This document shows positions 1 through 8,224 of a stretch of 64,000 nucleotides of DNA, piece by piece. Every line of letters begins with the position of its first letter. Position 1 is the first letter of the stretch. This DNA comes from Stappia indica (GTDB lineage: Bacteria > Pseudomonadota > Alphaproteobacteria > Rhizobiales > Stappiaceae). The position numbers and the translations under genes are program-made. The stretch is taken from the NCBI RefSeq assembly GCF_009789575.1, contig NZ_CP046908.1:2170001-2234000 (forward strand), read 5' to 3'. A model generated the notes under the pieces. The model was given only the letters and a program-made list of their open reading frames with translations. It did no database searches and had not been told where the DNA came from.

Positions 1-197
1 TTCTTGAAGCGCGAGACGCGGCCGCCGCGGTCCATGAGCTGGCGGTCGCCGCCGGTCCATGCCGGATGGGTGCGCGGATCGATGTCGAGCTGCAGCGAGT
101 CGCCGTCCTCGCCATAGGTCGAGCGCGTGTGGAACTCGGTGCCGTCCGTCATGACCACCTTGATGGAGTGGTAGTCGGGATGAATGTCCTTCTTCAT
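1..197 (-). CDS. rpmE: 50S ribosomal protein L31 (partial)
   Basis: The reverse strand encodes the N-terminal 65 residues of L31, running off the window edge. It starts MKKDIHPDY and continues through THPAWTGG and GGRVSRFK, the pattern of alphaproteobacterial L31. L31 sits in the large subunit and helps bridge it to the 30S head. The visible part has no zinc-binding cysteines, so this looks like the cysteine-free form. The ATG (complement of 195-197) follows a purine-rich stretch, GGGGACGAG. It is divergent from the ABC transporter gene. Product call is firm; only the C-terminus is missing. Confidence 0.93.
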   Translation of the reverse strand, partial: MKKDIHPDYHSIKVVMTDGTEFHTRSTYGEDGDSLQLDIDPRTHPAWTGGDRQLMDRGGRVSRFK

Positions 198-560
198 CTT
201 CTCGTCCCCGTGCCTGCGGCTTACACCGGCCCTGGGGAGGCGCGGCGCATTCATGTTGGAGTTGTCGGCGTGTCCCCGTCCGTCCGGCAGGACAGGCGCG
301 CCCGGTGGCGGCGTGTCGCAGCTTCTTGACGAAGTCACGGATTCTTTGGCGGGCTACGCGGGCAAACGCGCAGCACCTGAAACCTTGAGCGCGAGCCTAT
401 AGCCTATCCCCCGGCCGAAAACAAGGCCGCAAAGCCGAGTTTCCGCCCCCGCCCGTCCGAGCTGCCGCGACAAATGCGACCGCTTGCGCAGGTTGGCCTT
501 GCCGCCTCGAACCGGTATGGTCCGCCAGGCACCCGGCAGGAACAGAGAGCAAGAACAAGC

Positions 561-2393
561 GTGTCCCGATACGGTTCCCCTTCAACGCCCGATCGCGGCG
601 GAAAACGCGACCTCCGGCCATTGGCCACCCTTCTTCCCTACCTGGTCCGGTATCGGGGGCGTGCGCTGCTGGCGCTGCTGGCGCTCATGGGCGCGGCAGG
701 CACGACGCTCCTCCTGCCGGTCGCCATCCGCCGGATGATCGATTTCGGCTTCGGCGCCGACGACCCGTCCCTCGTCGACAACTATTTCTCGGTGCTCATT
801 CTCGTCGCCGCCGCGCTCGCCACCTTCTCGGCCCTGCGCTACTACATGGTCACCTCGCTCGGCGAGCGGATCGTCGCGGACCTGCGGGCCGACGTCTACA
901 GCCACATCATCCGCCTGTCCCCCGGCTATTTCGACAGCGCCCGCTCCGGCGAGATGGTCTCGCGCCTCACGGCCGACGCCACCCAGGTCAAGTCCGCCGT
1001 CGGCGCCAGCGCCTCGATCGCCATGCGCAACCTGATGATGTTCCTCGGCGCCTCGGCGATGATGGTCGTCACCAGCCCGCGCCTGTCGATGTTCGTGCTC
1101 GGCGCCATTCCGATCATCGTCCTGCCGCTCATCGCCTTCGGCCGCAGCGTGCGCCGCCGCTCGCGCCATGCGCAGGACACGCTGGCCGACGCCTCCGCCT
1201 ATGCCTCCGAGACCCTCGGCGCCGTGCGCACCCTGCAGGCCTTCACCAACGAGGCGCTTGCCAGCCTGCGTTTCGGCAGCAGCGTCGAGGAGGCCTTCCG
1301 CGCCGCACGCACGGCGATCTTCGCCCGCGCCCTGCTCACCGCCTTCGCGATGTTCGTCATCGCCGGCAGCGTCGTCACCGTGCTGTGGGTCGGCGCCAGC
1401 GACGTCTTCGTCGGCCGCATCACCGCAGGCGAGCTCGGCCAGTTCCTGCTTTACTCGATCTTCGCCGCCGGCGCCCTCGGCGAGCTCAGCCAGGTCTGGG
1501 GCGAGATCTCGCTGGCGGCCGGCGCCGCGGAGCGCCTGTCCGAGTTGCTGAAGATCGAGCCGGAAATCGCCGCGCCGGCCAATCCGGTGAAGCTGCCGCC
1601 GCGCCTGTCGGGTGCGGTCGGGCTCGACAGCGTCTCCTTCGCCTATGGTGCCGGCGGCGGGTTGCCCGTGCTCACCGATGTCAGCCTCGACGTTGCGCCC
1701 GGCGAGACCGTCGCCATCGTCGGCCCGTCGGGCGCCGGCAAGTCGACCCTCTTCCACCTGTTGATGCGCTTCTACGATCCCACCAGCGGCAGCGTGCGTG
1801 TCGATGGCGTCTCCTTGCGCGACTGCGATCCGCTCGACCTGCGCCGCCAGATCGCGCTTGTGCCGCAGGACACCACGGTCTTCGCCGCCAGCATCGCCGA
1901 CAACATCGCCTTCGGCCGGCCCGATGCGACCCGCGCGGAGATCGAGGCAGCTGCCCGCTCGGCCTTTGCCGACGAGTTCATCCGTGCCCTGCCCGAGGGC
2001 TACGACACGGCTGTGGGCGAGCGCGGCATCACCCTGTCCGGCGGTCAGCGCCAGCGCATCGCCATCGCCCGCGCCATCTTGAAGGATGCGCCGATCCTGC
2101 TGCTCGACGAGGCGACCAGCGCGCTCGATGCCGAGAGCGAGACGCTGGTGCAGACGGCGCTGGAAGGATTGATGCAGGGGCGCACCACGCTGGTGATCGC
2201 CCATCGCCTTGCCACCGTGCTGAAATCCGACCGGATCATCGTGATGGAGGGGGGGCGCATCGTCGAAAGCGGCACCCACGCCGATCTCGTCTCGCGCGGC
2301 GGCCTTTATGCCAAGCTCGCCAAGCTGCAGTTCGAGAGCGGGGCGCAGGCCTTCGACAGCCCGCGCGACGGTCGCAGTTCCGCCGCCGAGTAG
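561..2393 (+). CDS. ABC exporter, fused permease and ATPase (MsbA/LmrA-like)
   Basis: Half-transporter of about 610 residues that would dimerise in the inner membrane and export a hydrophobic or lipid-like substrate; the substrate is unknown. An N-terminal six-helix ABC membrane domain is followed by a nucleotide-binding domain. Walker A GPSGAGKST begins near residue 388, then the signature LSGGQRQR, Walker B ILLLDEATSALD and the H-loop VIAHRL. All catalytic elements are intact. I prefer the GTG at 561, which gives the usual family length; an in-frame ATG at 474 would add 29 poorly conserved residues. It converges on the SDR gene and shares a bidirectional terminator with it. The 198-560 stretch between it and rpmE presumably holds both promoters, but I could not place boxes. 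Confidence 0.88.
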   Translation: MSRYGSPSTPDRGGKRDLRPLATLLPYLVRYRGRALLALLALMGAAGTTLLLPVAIRRMIDFGFGADDPSLVDNYFSVLILVAAALATFSALRYYMVTSLGERIVADLRADVYSHIIRLSPGYFDSARSGEMVSRLTADATQVKSAVGASASIAMRNLMMFLGASAMMVVTSPRLSMFVLGAIPIIVLPLIAFGRSVRRRSRHAQDTLADASAYASETLGAVRTLQAFTNEALASLRFGSSVEEAFRAARTAIFARALLTAFAMFVIAGSVVTVLWVGASDVFVGRITAGELGQFLLYSIFAAGALGELSQVWGEISLAAGAAERLSELLKIEPEIAAPANPVKLPPRLSGAVGLDSVSFAYGAGGGLPVLTDVSLDVAPGETVAIVGPSGAGKSTLFHLLMRFYDPTSGSVRVDGVSLRDCDPLDLRRQIALVPQDTTVFAASIADNIAFGRPDATRAEIEAAARSAFADEFIRALPEGYDTAVGERGITLSGGQRQRIAIARAILKDAPILLLDEATSALDAESETLVQTALEGLMQGRTTLVIAHRLATVLKSDRIIVMEGGRIVESGTHADLVSRGGLYAKLAKLQFESGAQAFDSPRDGRSSAAE

Positions 2394-2421
2394 AGCGCCT
2401 TCAAGGCTCCCTGCGAATACG

Positions 2422-2456
2422 AAAAGGCCGGACGCTGCGGGCGCCCGGCCTTTTTT
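2422..2456. terminator. bidirectional Rho-independent terminator
   Basis: AAAAGGCCGG and CCGGCCTTTTTT flank a short G+C-rich loop. The arm is A-rich on the left and T-rich on the right, so it works on both strands. It lies between the convergent ABC transporter and SDR genes. Confidence 0.85.
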
Positions 2457-2481
2457 GTCGCATCGAACCGAAGGAGCCGGC

Positions 2482-3273
2482 TCAGTCCTCTTCGGCGACC
2501 GGCACCGTGTAGTTCAGCGGCAGGCGCCCGCCATCGGCATAGAGCGTCTGGCCGGTCATGTAGCTGGAATCGTCCGAGGCGAGGAAGGCCGCGACACCGG
2601 CGATCTCCGACGGCTCGCCGACCCGGCCGAGCGGGGTGCGCGAGAGCACCCGCATGCGCGCCGCCTTGTCCGAGTTCACCGAGGCCAGCATGTCGGTCAT
2701 GATCGAGCCGGGGCCGATGCCGTTGACGCGGATGCCGTAGGGCGCCAGCGACAGCGCCGCGACCTTGGTCAGCTGGTTCATGCCGCCCTTGGAGATCGAA
2801 TAGGGCACCTGGTTGGCGATGGCGAAGACGGCGTTCACGGACGACATGTTGATGATGACGCCGGGCGCACCGCCCGCTTCCACCTTGTCGACCATGTGGC
2901 GCGCGACCGCCTGGGTGCACAGGAACGCGCCCTTCAGGTTCACCGACAGCACGCGGTCGAAATCCGCCTCGTCGAGATCCAGGAAGTCGCCGCCGATGAC
3001 GATGCCGGCATTGTTCACCAGCACGTCGATGTCGCCGAAGGCATCGAGCGTCGCCGCCACCAGGTTGCGCACGTCGAGCTTCTCCGCGACGTTGCAATGC
3101 ACGTAGCGCACCTCGCCGAGGGCCTTCAGCTCCTCCTCGGCCGCCTCGCCGCGCGCATCGTCCACATCCGCGATGACCACCTTGGCGCCGTCGGAGAGAA
3201 AACGGCGCGCAATGGCGTAGCCGATACCGCCGGCCGCGCCGGTGACGATGGCAACCTTGTTTTCCAGGGACAC
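2482..3273 (-). CDS. SDR-family oxidoreductase
   Basis: Classical short-chain dehydrogenase/reductase of 263 residues, soluble and expected to be tetrameric. The cofactor motif TGAAGGIG lies at 11-18. An Asp in ADVDD (about 36-39) after the second strand suggests NAD(H) preference. NNAG is at 87-90, the catalytic Ser at 144-145, and Tyr158/Lys162 in YSISK. The GTG start (complement of 3271-3273) is preceded by GAGGAA at a good distance, and an upstream extension would be non-homologous. Substrate cannot be read from sequence; the overall look is of the glucose/ribitol or 3-oxoacyl reductase type. It lies 174 bp downstream of prpE on the same strand, so co-transcription is possible but unproven. 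Confidence 0.85.
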   Translation of the reverse strand: MSLENKVAIVTGAAGGIGYAIARRFLSDGAKVVIADVDDARGEAAEEELKALGEVRYVHCNVAEKLDVRNLVAATLDAFGDIDVLVNNAGIVIGGDFLDLDEADFDRVLSVNLKGAFLCTQAVARHMVDKVEAGGAPGVIINMSSVNAVFAIANQVPYSISKGGMNQLTKVAALSLAPYGIRVNGIGPGSIMTDMLASVNSDKAARMRVLSRTPLGRVGEPSEIAGVAAFLASDDSSYMTGQTLYADGGRLPLNYTVPVAEED

Positions 3274-3447
3274 GGGGTTCCTCGCTGCTGTCTGTTCACG
3301 CAATTTCGGGACAGGCCGCCCCGGCGGGGCAGCCATCTCAGCGGGCGAACATAGGCCGCGCCGCTGCCCCTGTCGATGCGCGAGCGGCAAAAGCGTCTGG
3401 AGAACCGGGCCGCACGCCCGCGCAGGCGGCCCGTATGCGCCCGCCGC

Positions 3448-5361
3448 TCAGCCGGCGCCGGGCAGGCCGCGCTCCTTCAGCGCCGCGGCGATCTCGTCGA
3501 TGATCGCCGGATCGTCGATTGTCGCCGGCATCCGGTACTCCGCGCCGTCCGCGACCTGGCGCATGGTGGCGCGCAGGATCTTGCCCGACCGGGTCTTCGG
3601 CAGCCGCTCGACGGTGATCGCCAGCTTGAACGCGGCGACGGGACCGATCTTCTCGCGCACCAGGGCGACGAGTTCCTTCTCGATCTCCGAATGCGGCCGG
3701 TTGACGCCGGCCTTCAGCACGACGAAGCCGCAGGGCGCCTGGCCCTTGAGCTGGTCGGCAACGCCGATCACCGCGCATTCGGCCACGTCCTTGTGGCTCG
3801 CCAGCACCTCTTCCATGGCGCCCGTCGACAGGCGGTGGCCCGCCACGTTGATGATGTCGTCGGTGCGCGCCATGATGAAGAGATAGCCGTCCTCGTCCAT
3901 CAGGCCGGCATCCGCCGTCTTGTAGTAGCCGGGAAACTCCTCCAGATAGCTGGCGTGGAACCGCTCCGGCGCGTTCCACAGCGTCGGCAGGCAGCCCGGC
4001 GGCAGCGGCAGTTTGATCACCACATTGCCGAGCGCGCCCCTGGCGACCGGGTGCCCGGCATCGTCCACCACCTGCACGTCGTAGCCGGGCATGGGCACGG
4101 TCGGCGAACCGTGCTTGACCGGCAGCATGCCGAGCCCGACCGGATTGCCGACGATCGGCCAGCCCGTCTCCGTCTGCCACCAGTGGTCGATCACCGGCAC
4201 ACCGAGCTTGTCCTCGGCCCAGGCGATCGTGTCCGGGTCGGCGCGCTCGCCGGCCAGGAACAGGGTGCGGAAGGAGGCAAGGTCGTACTCGCCGATCAGC
4301 TTGCCGTCCGGGTCTTCCTTCTTGATCGCACGGAAGGCGGTCGGCGCGGTGAACAGGCTCACCACGTGATGCTCGGCAATCACCCGCCAGAACACGCCGG
4401 CATCGGGCGTGCCGATGGGCTTGCCCTCGAAAACGACCGTGGTCGCCCCGTGCAGCAGCGGCGCATAGACGATGTAGGAATGCCCGACGACCCAGCCGAC
4501 ATCGGAGGCCGCCCAGAACACCTCGCCCGGCTCCACGCCGTAATGGTTCGCCATGGTCCATTTCAGCGCCACCATGTGGCCGCCATTGTCGCGCACCACG
4601 CCCTTCGGCTGGCCCGTCGTGCCGGAGGTGTAGAGGATATAGAGCGGATCGGTCGCCTTCACCGGGACGCAAGGCACCTCGCGCCCCTGCGCCAGCGCAT
4701 CATCGGTGAGAGCGCCGAAATCGTGATCGCGTTCGCCTGCCAGCGACGCCTCGGCCTGCCCCCGCTGCAGCACGAACGTGGCCTCCGGCTTGTGCCGGGA
4801 CATGTCGATGGCGGCATCCAGCAGCGGCTTGTAGGCCACCACCCGGCCCGGCTCTATGCCGCAGGACGCGGCGATGATCGCCTTCGGCGTCGCATCGTCG
4901 ATGCGGGTGGCGAGTTCGCGCGCGGCAAAGCCGCCGAAGACGACCGAATGCACCGCGCCGAGCCTGGCGCAGGCCAACATCGCCATCACCGCCTCCGGGA
5001 TCATCGGCATGTAGACGATGACGCGGTCGCCCTTGCCGATCCCGTGATCGGCCAGCACCGCGGCCATCGCATTGACCCGCGCCAGCGTCTCCTCATAGGT
5101 GAAGACGGCCTTGGCGCCGGTGATCGGGCTGTCATAGATGATCGCCGGCTGGCCGGGGCGTCCGCGCTCCACATGCCGGTCGAGGCAGTTGTAGCAGGTG
5201 TTGCACTCCGCACCCGCGAACCACTGGCCGTAGCCGCCCATCGACGGGTCGAAGACCTTGTCCCAGGGCTTCACCCAGTCGATCTCGGTCGCGGCCTTCG
5301 CCCAGAAGGCCTCCGGATCGCGCTGCCACGCCTCGTAGACCTCGTGATAACGGCTGGCCAT
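3448..5361 (-). CDS. prpE: propionyl-CoA synthetase (AMP-forming)
   Basis: Adenylate-forming enzyme of 637 residues that activates propionate to propionyl-CoA through an acyl-AMP. It has the acetyl-CoA-synthetase architecture: an N-terminal ACAS segment, the P-loop-like YTSGTTGQPKG near residue 245, the WWQTETGW motif, GYYKTAD, and a C-terminal hinge RTDDIINVAGHRLSTG. The catalytic C-terminal Lys is in KTRSGKILRATMR. The RTDDIINVAGHRLSTGAMEE block and the 637-residue length fit PrpE better than Acs (about 650, with a different hinge). GGGAGGAGAC just upstream supports the ATG at 5361. Expected role: entry of propionate into methylmalonyl-CoA or 2-methylcitrate metabolism; none of those genes is in the window. 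Confidence 0.9.
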   Translation of the reverse strand: MASRYHEVYEAWQRDPEAFWAKAATEIDWVKPWDKVFDPSMGGYGQWFAGAECNTCYNCLDRHVERGRPGQPAIIYDSPITGAKAVFTYEETLARVNAMAAVLADHGIGKGDRVIVYMPMIPEAVMAMLACARLGAVHSVVFGGFAARELATRIDDATPKAIIAASCGIEPGRVVAYKPLLDAAIDMSRHKPEATFVLQRGQAEASLAGERDHDFGALTDDALAQGREVPCVPVKATDPLYILYTSGTTGQPKGVVRDNGGHMVALKWTMANHYGVEPGEVFWAASDVGWVVGHSYIVYAPLLHGATTVVFEGKPIGTPDAGVFWRVIAEHHVVSLFTAPTAFRAIKKEDPDGKLIGEYDLASFRTLFLAGERADPDTIAWAEDKLGVPVIDHWWQTETGWPIVGNPVGLGMLPVKHGSPTVPMPGYDVQVVDDAGHPVARGALGNVVIKLPLPPGCLPTLWNAPERFHASYLEEFPGYYKTADAGLMDEDGYLFIMARTDDIINVAGHRLSTGAMEEVLASHKDVAECAVIGVADQLKGQAPCGFVVLKAGVNRPHSEIEKELVALVREKIGPVAAFKLAITVERLPKTRSGKILRATMRQVADGAEYRMPATIDDPAIIDEIAAALKERGLPGAG

Positions 5362-5590
5362 CTGGATGTCTCCTCCCTGTCGCTTCCGGTCCTGCCGCCG
5401 CGCGGGGCGTGCAGGCCGGACCTTGTCCCGCCCGTCGCATGCGCAGGGACCTCCTCGCCCCCGCCCGGCTGCCGGACGTCTTCGACTGCGTATCTGCCGT
5501 CACCGAAACGGGGAAGGCAAGCCTTGCGGCCCTATACATTCGGCGAATGGGAAGTTTGCTTAGGTGGGAGGGCGTCGCCCCTCAAGCAAC

Positions 5591-6910
5591 TCACCGTTCC
5601 TGCAACAGGCGGGAGATCGCCGCAATGCGCGGCGTGGCCGCGTCCCTGACCGAGGCATGGATCCGCTCGGGAAACCCAGGCGGCAACGCCTGTTCCACCT
5701 CTTCGAAAGCGCGCTCAAACCTGCCGGCCACGTGCTCCAGCGCACGCAACGCCGTTCTTTCGGCGACACTGGCCAATCCGGCCGTCTGCAGAAAGTGCCG
5801 TGGCTGTATCTCGTCCACATGATAGTGCCGATTGCGGCCGGCAGACATGGCGAGCTTCATCTGCCGTTGCGCGATCTGGCGGGCATCCAGCAGCGGCTGG
5901 ACAGTGAGGATGTCGTAGAACGGTGTCAGACGAAACGCACCGCCCGGCCTCAGAAAGAGGCTGAAGTTCTTCGCATGCCCGTCCGTTGCCCCGATCGCCC
6001 AGAAGAAGAGCTGGGCGGCCAGGAACCGCTCCTGATCCTCAAGCGGCGTATCGCTTCCCTTGAGCAGGTCGAGCACCTCGACCATGCCCGGCCCGCCGTC
6101 GCTCTGGCACTTGAGCGTCGGGGGCACCGACAGGGCCTGGCAGCAGTCTTCCTGGGGCAGCCGCAGCAAGCGGCCGTCCCGTGTTCGCAAACGGTCGAAG
6201 CGCTCGATCACCAGCGCTTTCGTCTCTCCGAAGCGGCATATCTCCGCCGCGTTGACCGAAAGCCCGAAGGCCTCGGCCAGTTTCAGGCAGTAGAACTCGT
6301 TCTCCACGCTGTCGGTGAGGTTGATCCCGCCGGGCAACACGCCGATCTGCGTCTTGAAGATATGCGTCGTCGGCGTTGTTCCATGCGGTTTCAGCCAGCG
6401 TCCGTCATGGCGCAGGAGAGCCGTCTTTTCCTGGACGCCGGCAAGCGAGATCCGGAAATCTTCGTCCCGCTCGATACCCAGCGGTGCCCTTGTAAGGTTC
6501 TGCAGGACCCGTTCGACGGCAGCCTCGTCCAGGACTTCGCCATTCGAGGGGCTGTCCTCCTTGCGCTCTTCGTCGCCGGCAACGAACTGCAGGGCCCCGA
6601 CGCAATCGCGGCCGATCCGCGACAGCATGGCGAAGGCATCGATCCCCCGAGCGCCCACCGTCTCGGCCACCCGTCGGCGCAGGGCGTCGGAATCCGGCAG
6701 CAGGTTCTCGAACACCGCAAGGACCGGCTCCCCGCGATAGGCATCTTCCCGCAGAGGCAGCGACAAGGAAACCGGGACCGCCTTGGCCCGCTCCAGCCAC
6801 CCGGCGTCATAGCGGAATGCAACGCCTCCGCCCGGCTCCTTCAGCAGAAGGCCGACGAGGCCTCCGTTCTGATAGACCCGCAGGGGCGGATATGTCGGTC
6901 GGCGCCCCAT
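5591..6910 (-). CDS. hipA: HipA-family serine/threonine kinase toxin
   Basis: 439-residue HipA kinase. In E. coli the homologue phosphorylates glutamyl-tRNA synthetase, stops translation and causes persistence; related HipA proteins in alphaproteobacteria can use other tRNA synthetases. Kinase motifs are intact: RISLAGVQEKTALL with Ser155 equivalent to the E. coli autophosphorylated Ser150, ATP-site Lys in THIFKT (about 187), catalytic Asp310 in TDGHAKNFS, and metal-binding Asp333 in FYDIL. The ATG shares its A with the antitoxin's stop codon (TAATG), so translation is probably coupled. Repression through HipB at the upstream operators is expected. Complete and apparently functional. Confidence 0.9.
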   Translation of the reverse strand: MGRRPTYPPLRVYQNGGLVGLLLKEPGGGVAFRYDAGWLERAKAVPVSLSLPLREDAYRGEPVLAVFENLLPDSDALRRRVAETVGARGIDAFAMLSRIGRDCVGALQFVAGDEERKEDSPSNGEVLDEAAVERVLQNLTRAPLGIERDEDFRISLAGVQEKTALLRHDGRWLKPHGTTPTTHIFKTQIGVLPGGINLTDSVENEFYCLKLAEAFGLSVNAAEICRFGETKALVIERFDRLRTRDGRLLRLPQEDCCQALSVPPTLKCQSDGGPGMVEVLDLLKGSDTPLEDQERFLAAQLFFWAIGATDGHAKNFSLFLRPGGAFRLTPFYDILTVQPLLDARQIAQRQMKLAMSAGRNRHYHVDEIQPRHFLQTAGLASVAERTALRALEHVAGRFERAFEEVEQALPPGFPERIHASVRDAATPRIAAISRLLQER

Positions 6911-7170
6911 TATCGAAGCAGATCTTCGAGATCGTCGGCAGATGACGTTCCGGCCTCGCGCGCACCGATCCTGAAATCGAGATCGAGCGCCGCCAGGATG
7001 GCCAGCAGCGTCTCGATACGTGCAGCCGGATTGCCGGTCTCGATGAGCGAGATCGTGCCCTGCCGAAGACCGGTTCGCTCGCTGAGATCCATCTGGCTCA
7101 GTCCCCGCTTCTTGCGGGCACGCCGGATGATGCTGCCGATCTGCTTCGGACTGCGTGCAAGGTCGCTCAT
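6910..7170 (-). CDS. hipB: HipB-family HTH antitoxin
   Basis: 86-residue Xre-type DNA-binding protein. The helix-turn-helix spans about residues 12-60, with LSQMDLSERTGL as the recognition region and ISLIETG following. It has a short C-terminal tail rich in Asp, Glu and Leu (DDLEDLLR) that may help contact HipA or be a protease entry point. A strong GAGGAGG ribosome site precedes the ATG. It is the first gene of the hipBA pair and by family knowledge represses its own promoter; the palindromes just upstream are the likely binding sites. Neighbouring upstream DNA is unusually A+T-rich for this window, consistent with horizontal acquisition. Confidence 0.9.
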   Translation of the reverse strand: MSDLARSPKQIGSIIRRARKKRGLSQMDLSERTGLRQGTISLIETGNPAARIETLLAILAALDLDFRIGAREAGTSSADDLEDLLR

Positions 7171-7189
7171 GCTGGCCTCCTCGCAACTT

Positions 7190-7288
7190 TATACGCCAAA
7201 CCCGATATCCGGTAAATATATGATACAGCGTATAATCTGATTTTATACGCCAAAACGTATATCACGAAATTATACACTTTGGCGTATA
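7190..7288. promoter_or_regulatory. four-site HipB operator array
   Basis: Four 18-bp elements of form TATAC-N8-GTATA start at 7190, 7217, 7244 and 7271, exactly 27 bp apart. Site 3 (TATACGCCAAAACGTATA) and site 4 (TATACACTTTGGCGTATA) match in both halves; site 2 (TATATGATACAGCGTATA) has one change; site 1 has a good left half only. The array begins 19 bp upstream of the hipB start codon and ends 61 bp before the permease start, so it could control both directions. The E. coli HipB operators are likewise four 18-bp palindromes with N8 spacers, but of different half-site sequence. Confidence 0.75.
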
Positions 7289-7349
7289 GCGTTTGCTTTT
7301 CCCGGAAGGGACCTTAGTATGCCCCGCACCCTCCTTCAGGAAGCCCCCC

Positions 7350-8114
7350 GTGCATCCCGTCACCGACCCCTTGTTCTACGCTTTCGCCATTCCGGCGGTG
7401 ATCCTGGTCGGCCTCGCCAAGGGCGGCTTCGGCGGGCCGCTGGCGCTGCTCGGCGTACCGATGATGAGCCTGGTGATCCCGCCGGTGCAGGCCGCCGGCA
7501 TCATGCTGCCGATCCTCGTCGTCATGGACATGGCCGGCCTCATCGCCTATCGCGGCAAGTATGATGGGGAGAGCCTGCGCATCCTGCTGCCGCCGGCGAT
7601 CCTGGGCATCGGCGTCGGCTATTTCACCGCCGCCCATGTCAGCGATGCCCATGTGCGCCTGCTGGTCGGTGCGGTCGCGGTGCTCTTCACCCTCGACTAT
7701 CTGCGCGGCGGCGCCCGGCGGAGCGAACCCCGGCCGCAGCGCCCGTGGGCCGGCCGTTTCTGGGGCGCGATCTCCGGCTTCACCAGCTTCGTCAGCCATA
7801 CCGGCGGCCCGCCCTACCAGATCTACATGCTGCCGCTGCGGCTCGATCCGATCCGCTTCGCCGGCACCACCGTGCTGTTCTTCACCACGATGAACGCGAT
7901 CAAGCTGGTGCCCTATGCCGCGCTCGGCCAGTTCGACGCGACGAACCTCGCCACCTCCGCGATGCTTCTGCCCCTCGCCCCGCTGGCGACGCTTGCCGGC
8001 GTCTGGCTGGTGCGCCGGGTGCAGCCAGCCCTGTTCTACCGCATCACCTATCTCGCCGTCGGCGTCATCGGCCTCAAGCTCTTGTGGGACGGTCTCAGCG
8101 CCCTTCTCGCCTGA
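7350..8114 (+). CDS. TSUP-family (TauE/SafE) membrane permease
   Basis: 254-residue polytopic inner-membrane protein with about eight hydrophobic segments. The N-terminal GLAKGGFGG and the mid-protein FTSFVSHTGGPPYQIY are TauE/SafE signatures. The family exports or imports sulfonates, sulfite, sulfoacetate or related anions; the substrate here is unknown. I chose the GTG at 7350 because AGGAAG lies just upstream and the protein then begins right before the first membrane helix; an earlier ATG at 7293 would add 19 hydrophilic residues. It is divergent from hipBA, and its promoter must lie in or next to the HipB operators. Confidence 0.82.
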   Translation: MHPVTDPLFYAFAIPAVILVGLAKGGFGGPLALLGVPMMSLVIPPVQAAGIMLPILVVMDMAGLIAYRGKYDGESLRILLPPAILGIGVGYFTAAHVSDAHVRLLVGAVAVLFTLDYLRGGARRSEPRPQRPWAGRFWGAISGFTSFVSHTGGPPYQIYMLPLRLDPIRFAGTTVLFFTTMNAIKLVPYAALGQFDATNLATSAMLLPLAPLATLAGVWLVRRVQPALFYRITYLAVGVIGLKLLWDGLSALLA

Positions 8115-8224
8115 GGCGCCCTGCCCTTTCTGCGCAGTTGATCGCAAAGGGCTTTGCGGCTTTGATGGCGGAGAAACGGCGACAGCGAAAAACGCCGGCG
8201 ACAGGGCACCTTCCGGAGGAACGA

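Noticed and set aside
474..560. Longer N-terminus for the ABC transporter from ATG 474
   Set aside because: The extra residues do not resemble a transporter N-terminus and the GTG at 561 gives the usual length; kept only as an alternative.
582..2279. Long antisense frame opposite the ABC transporter
   Set aside because: Shadow of third-position G+C bias; no ribosome site and an unnatural, His/Gln/Asp-rich composition.
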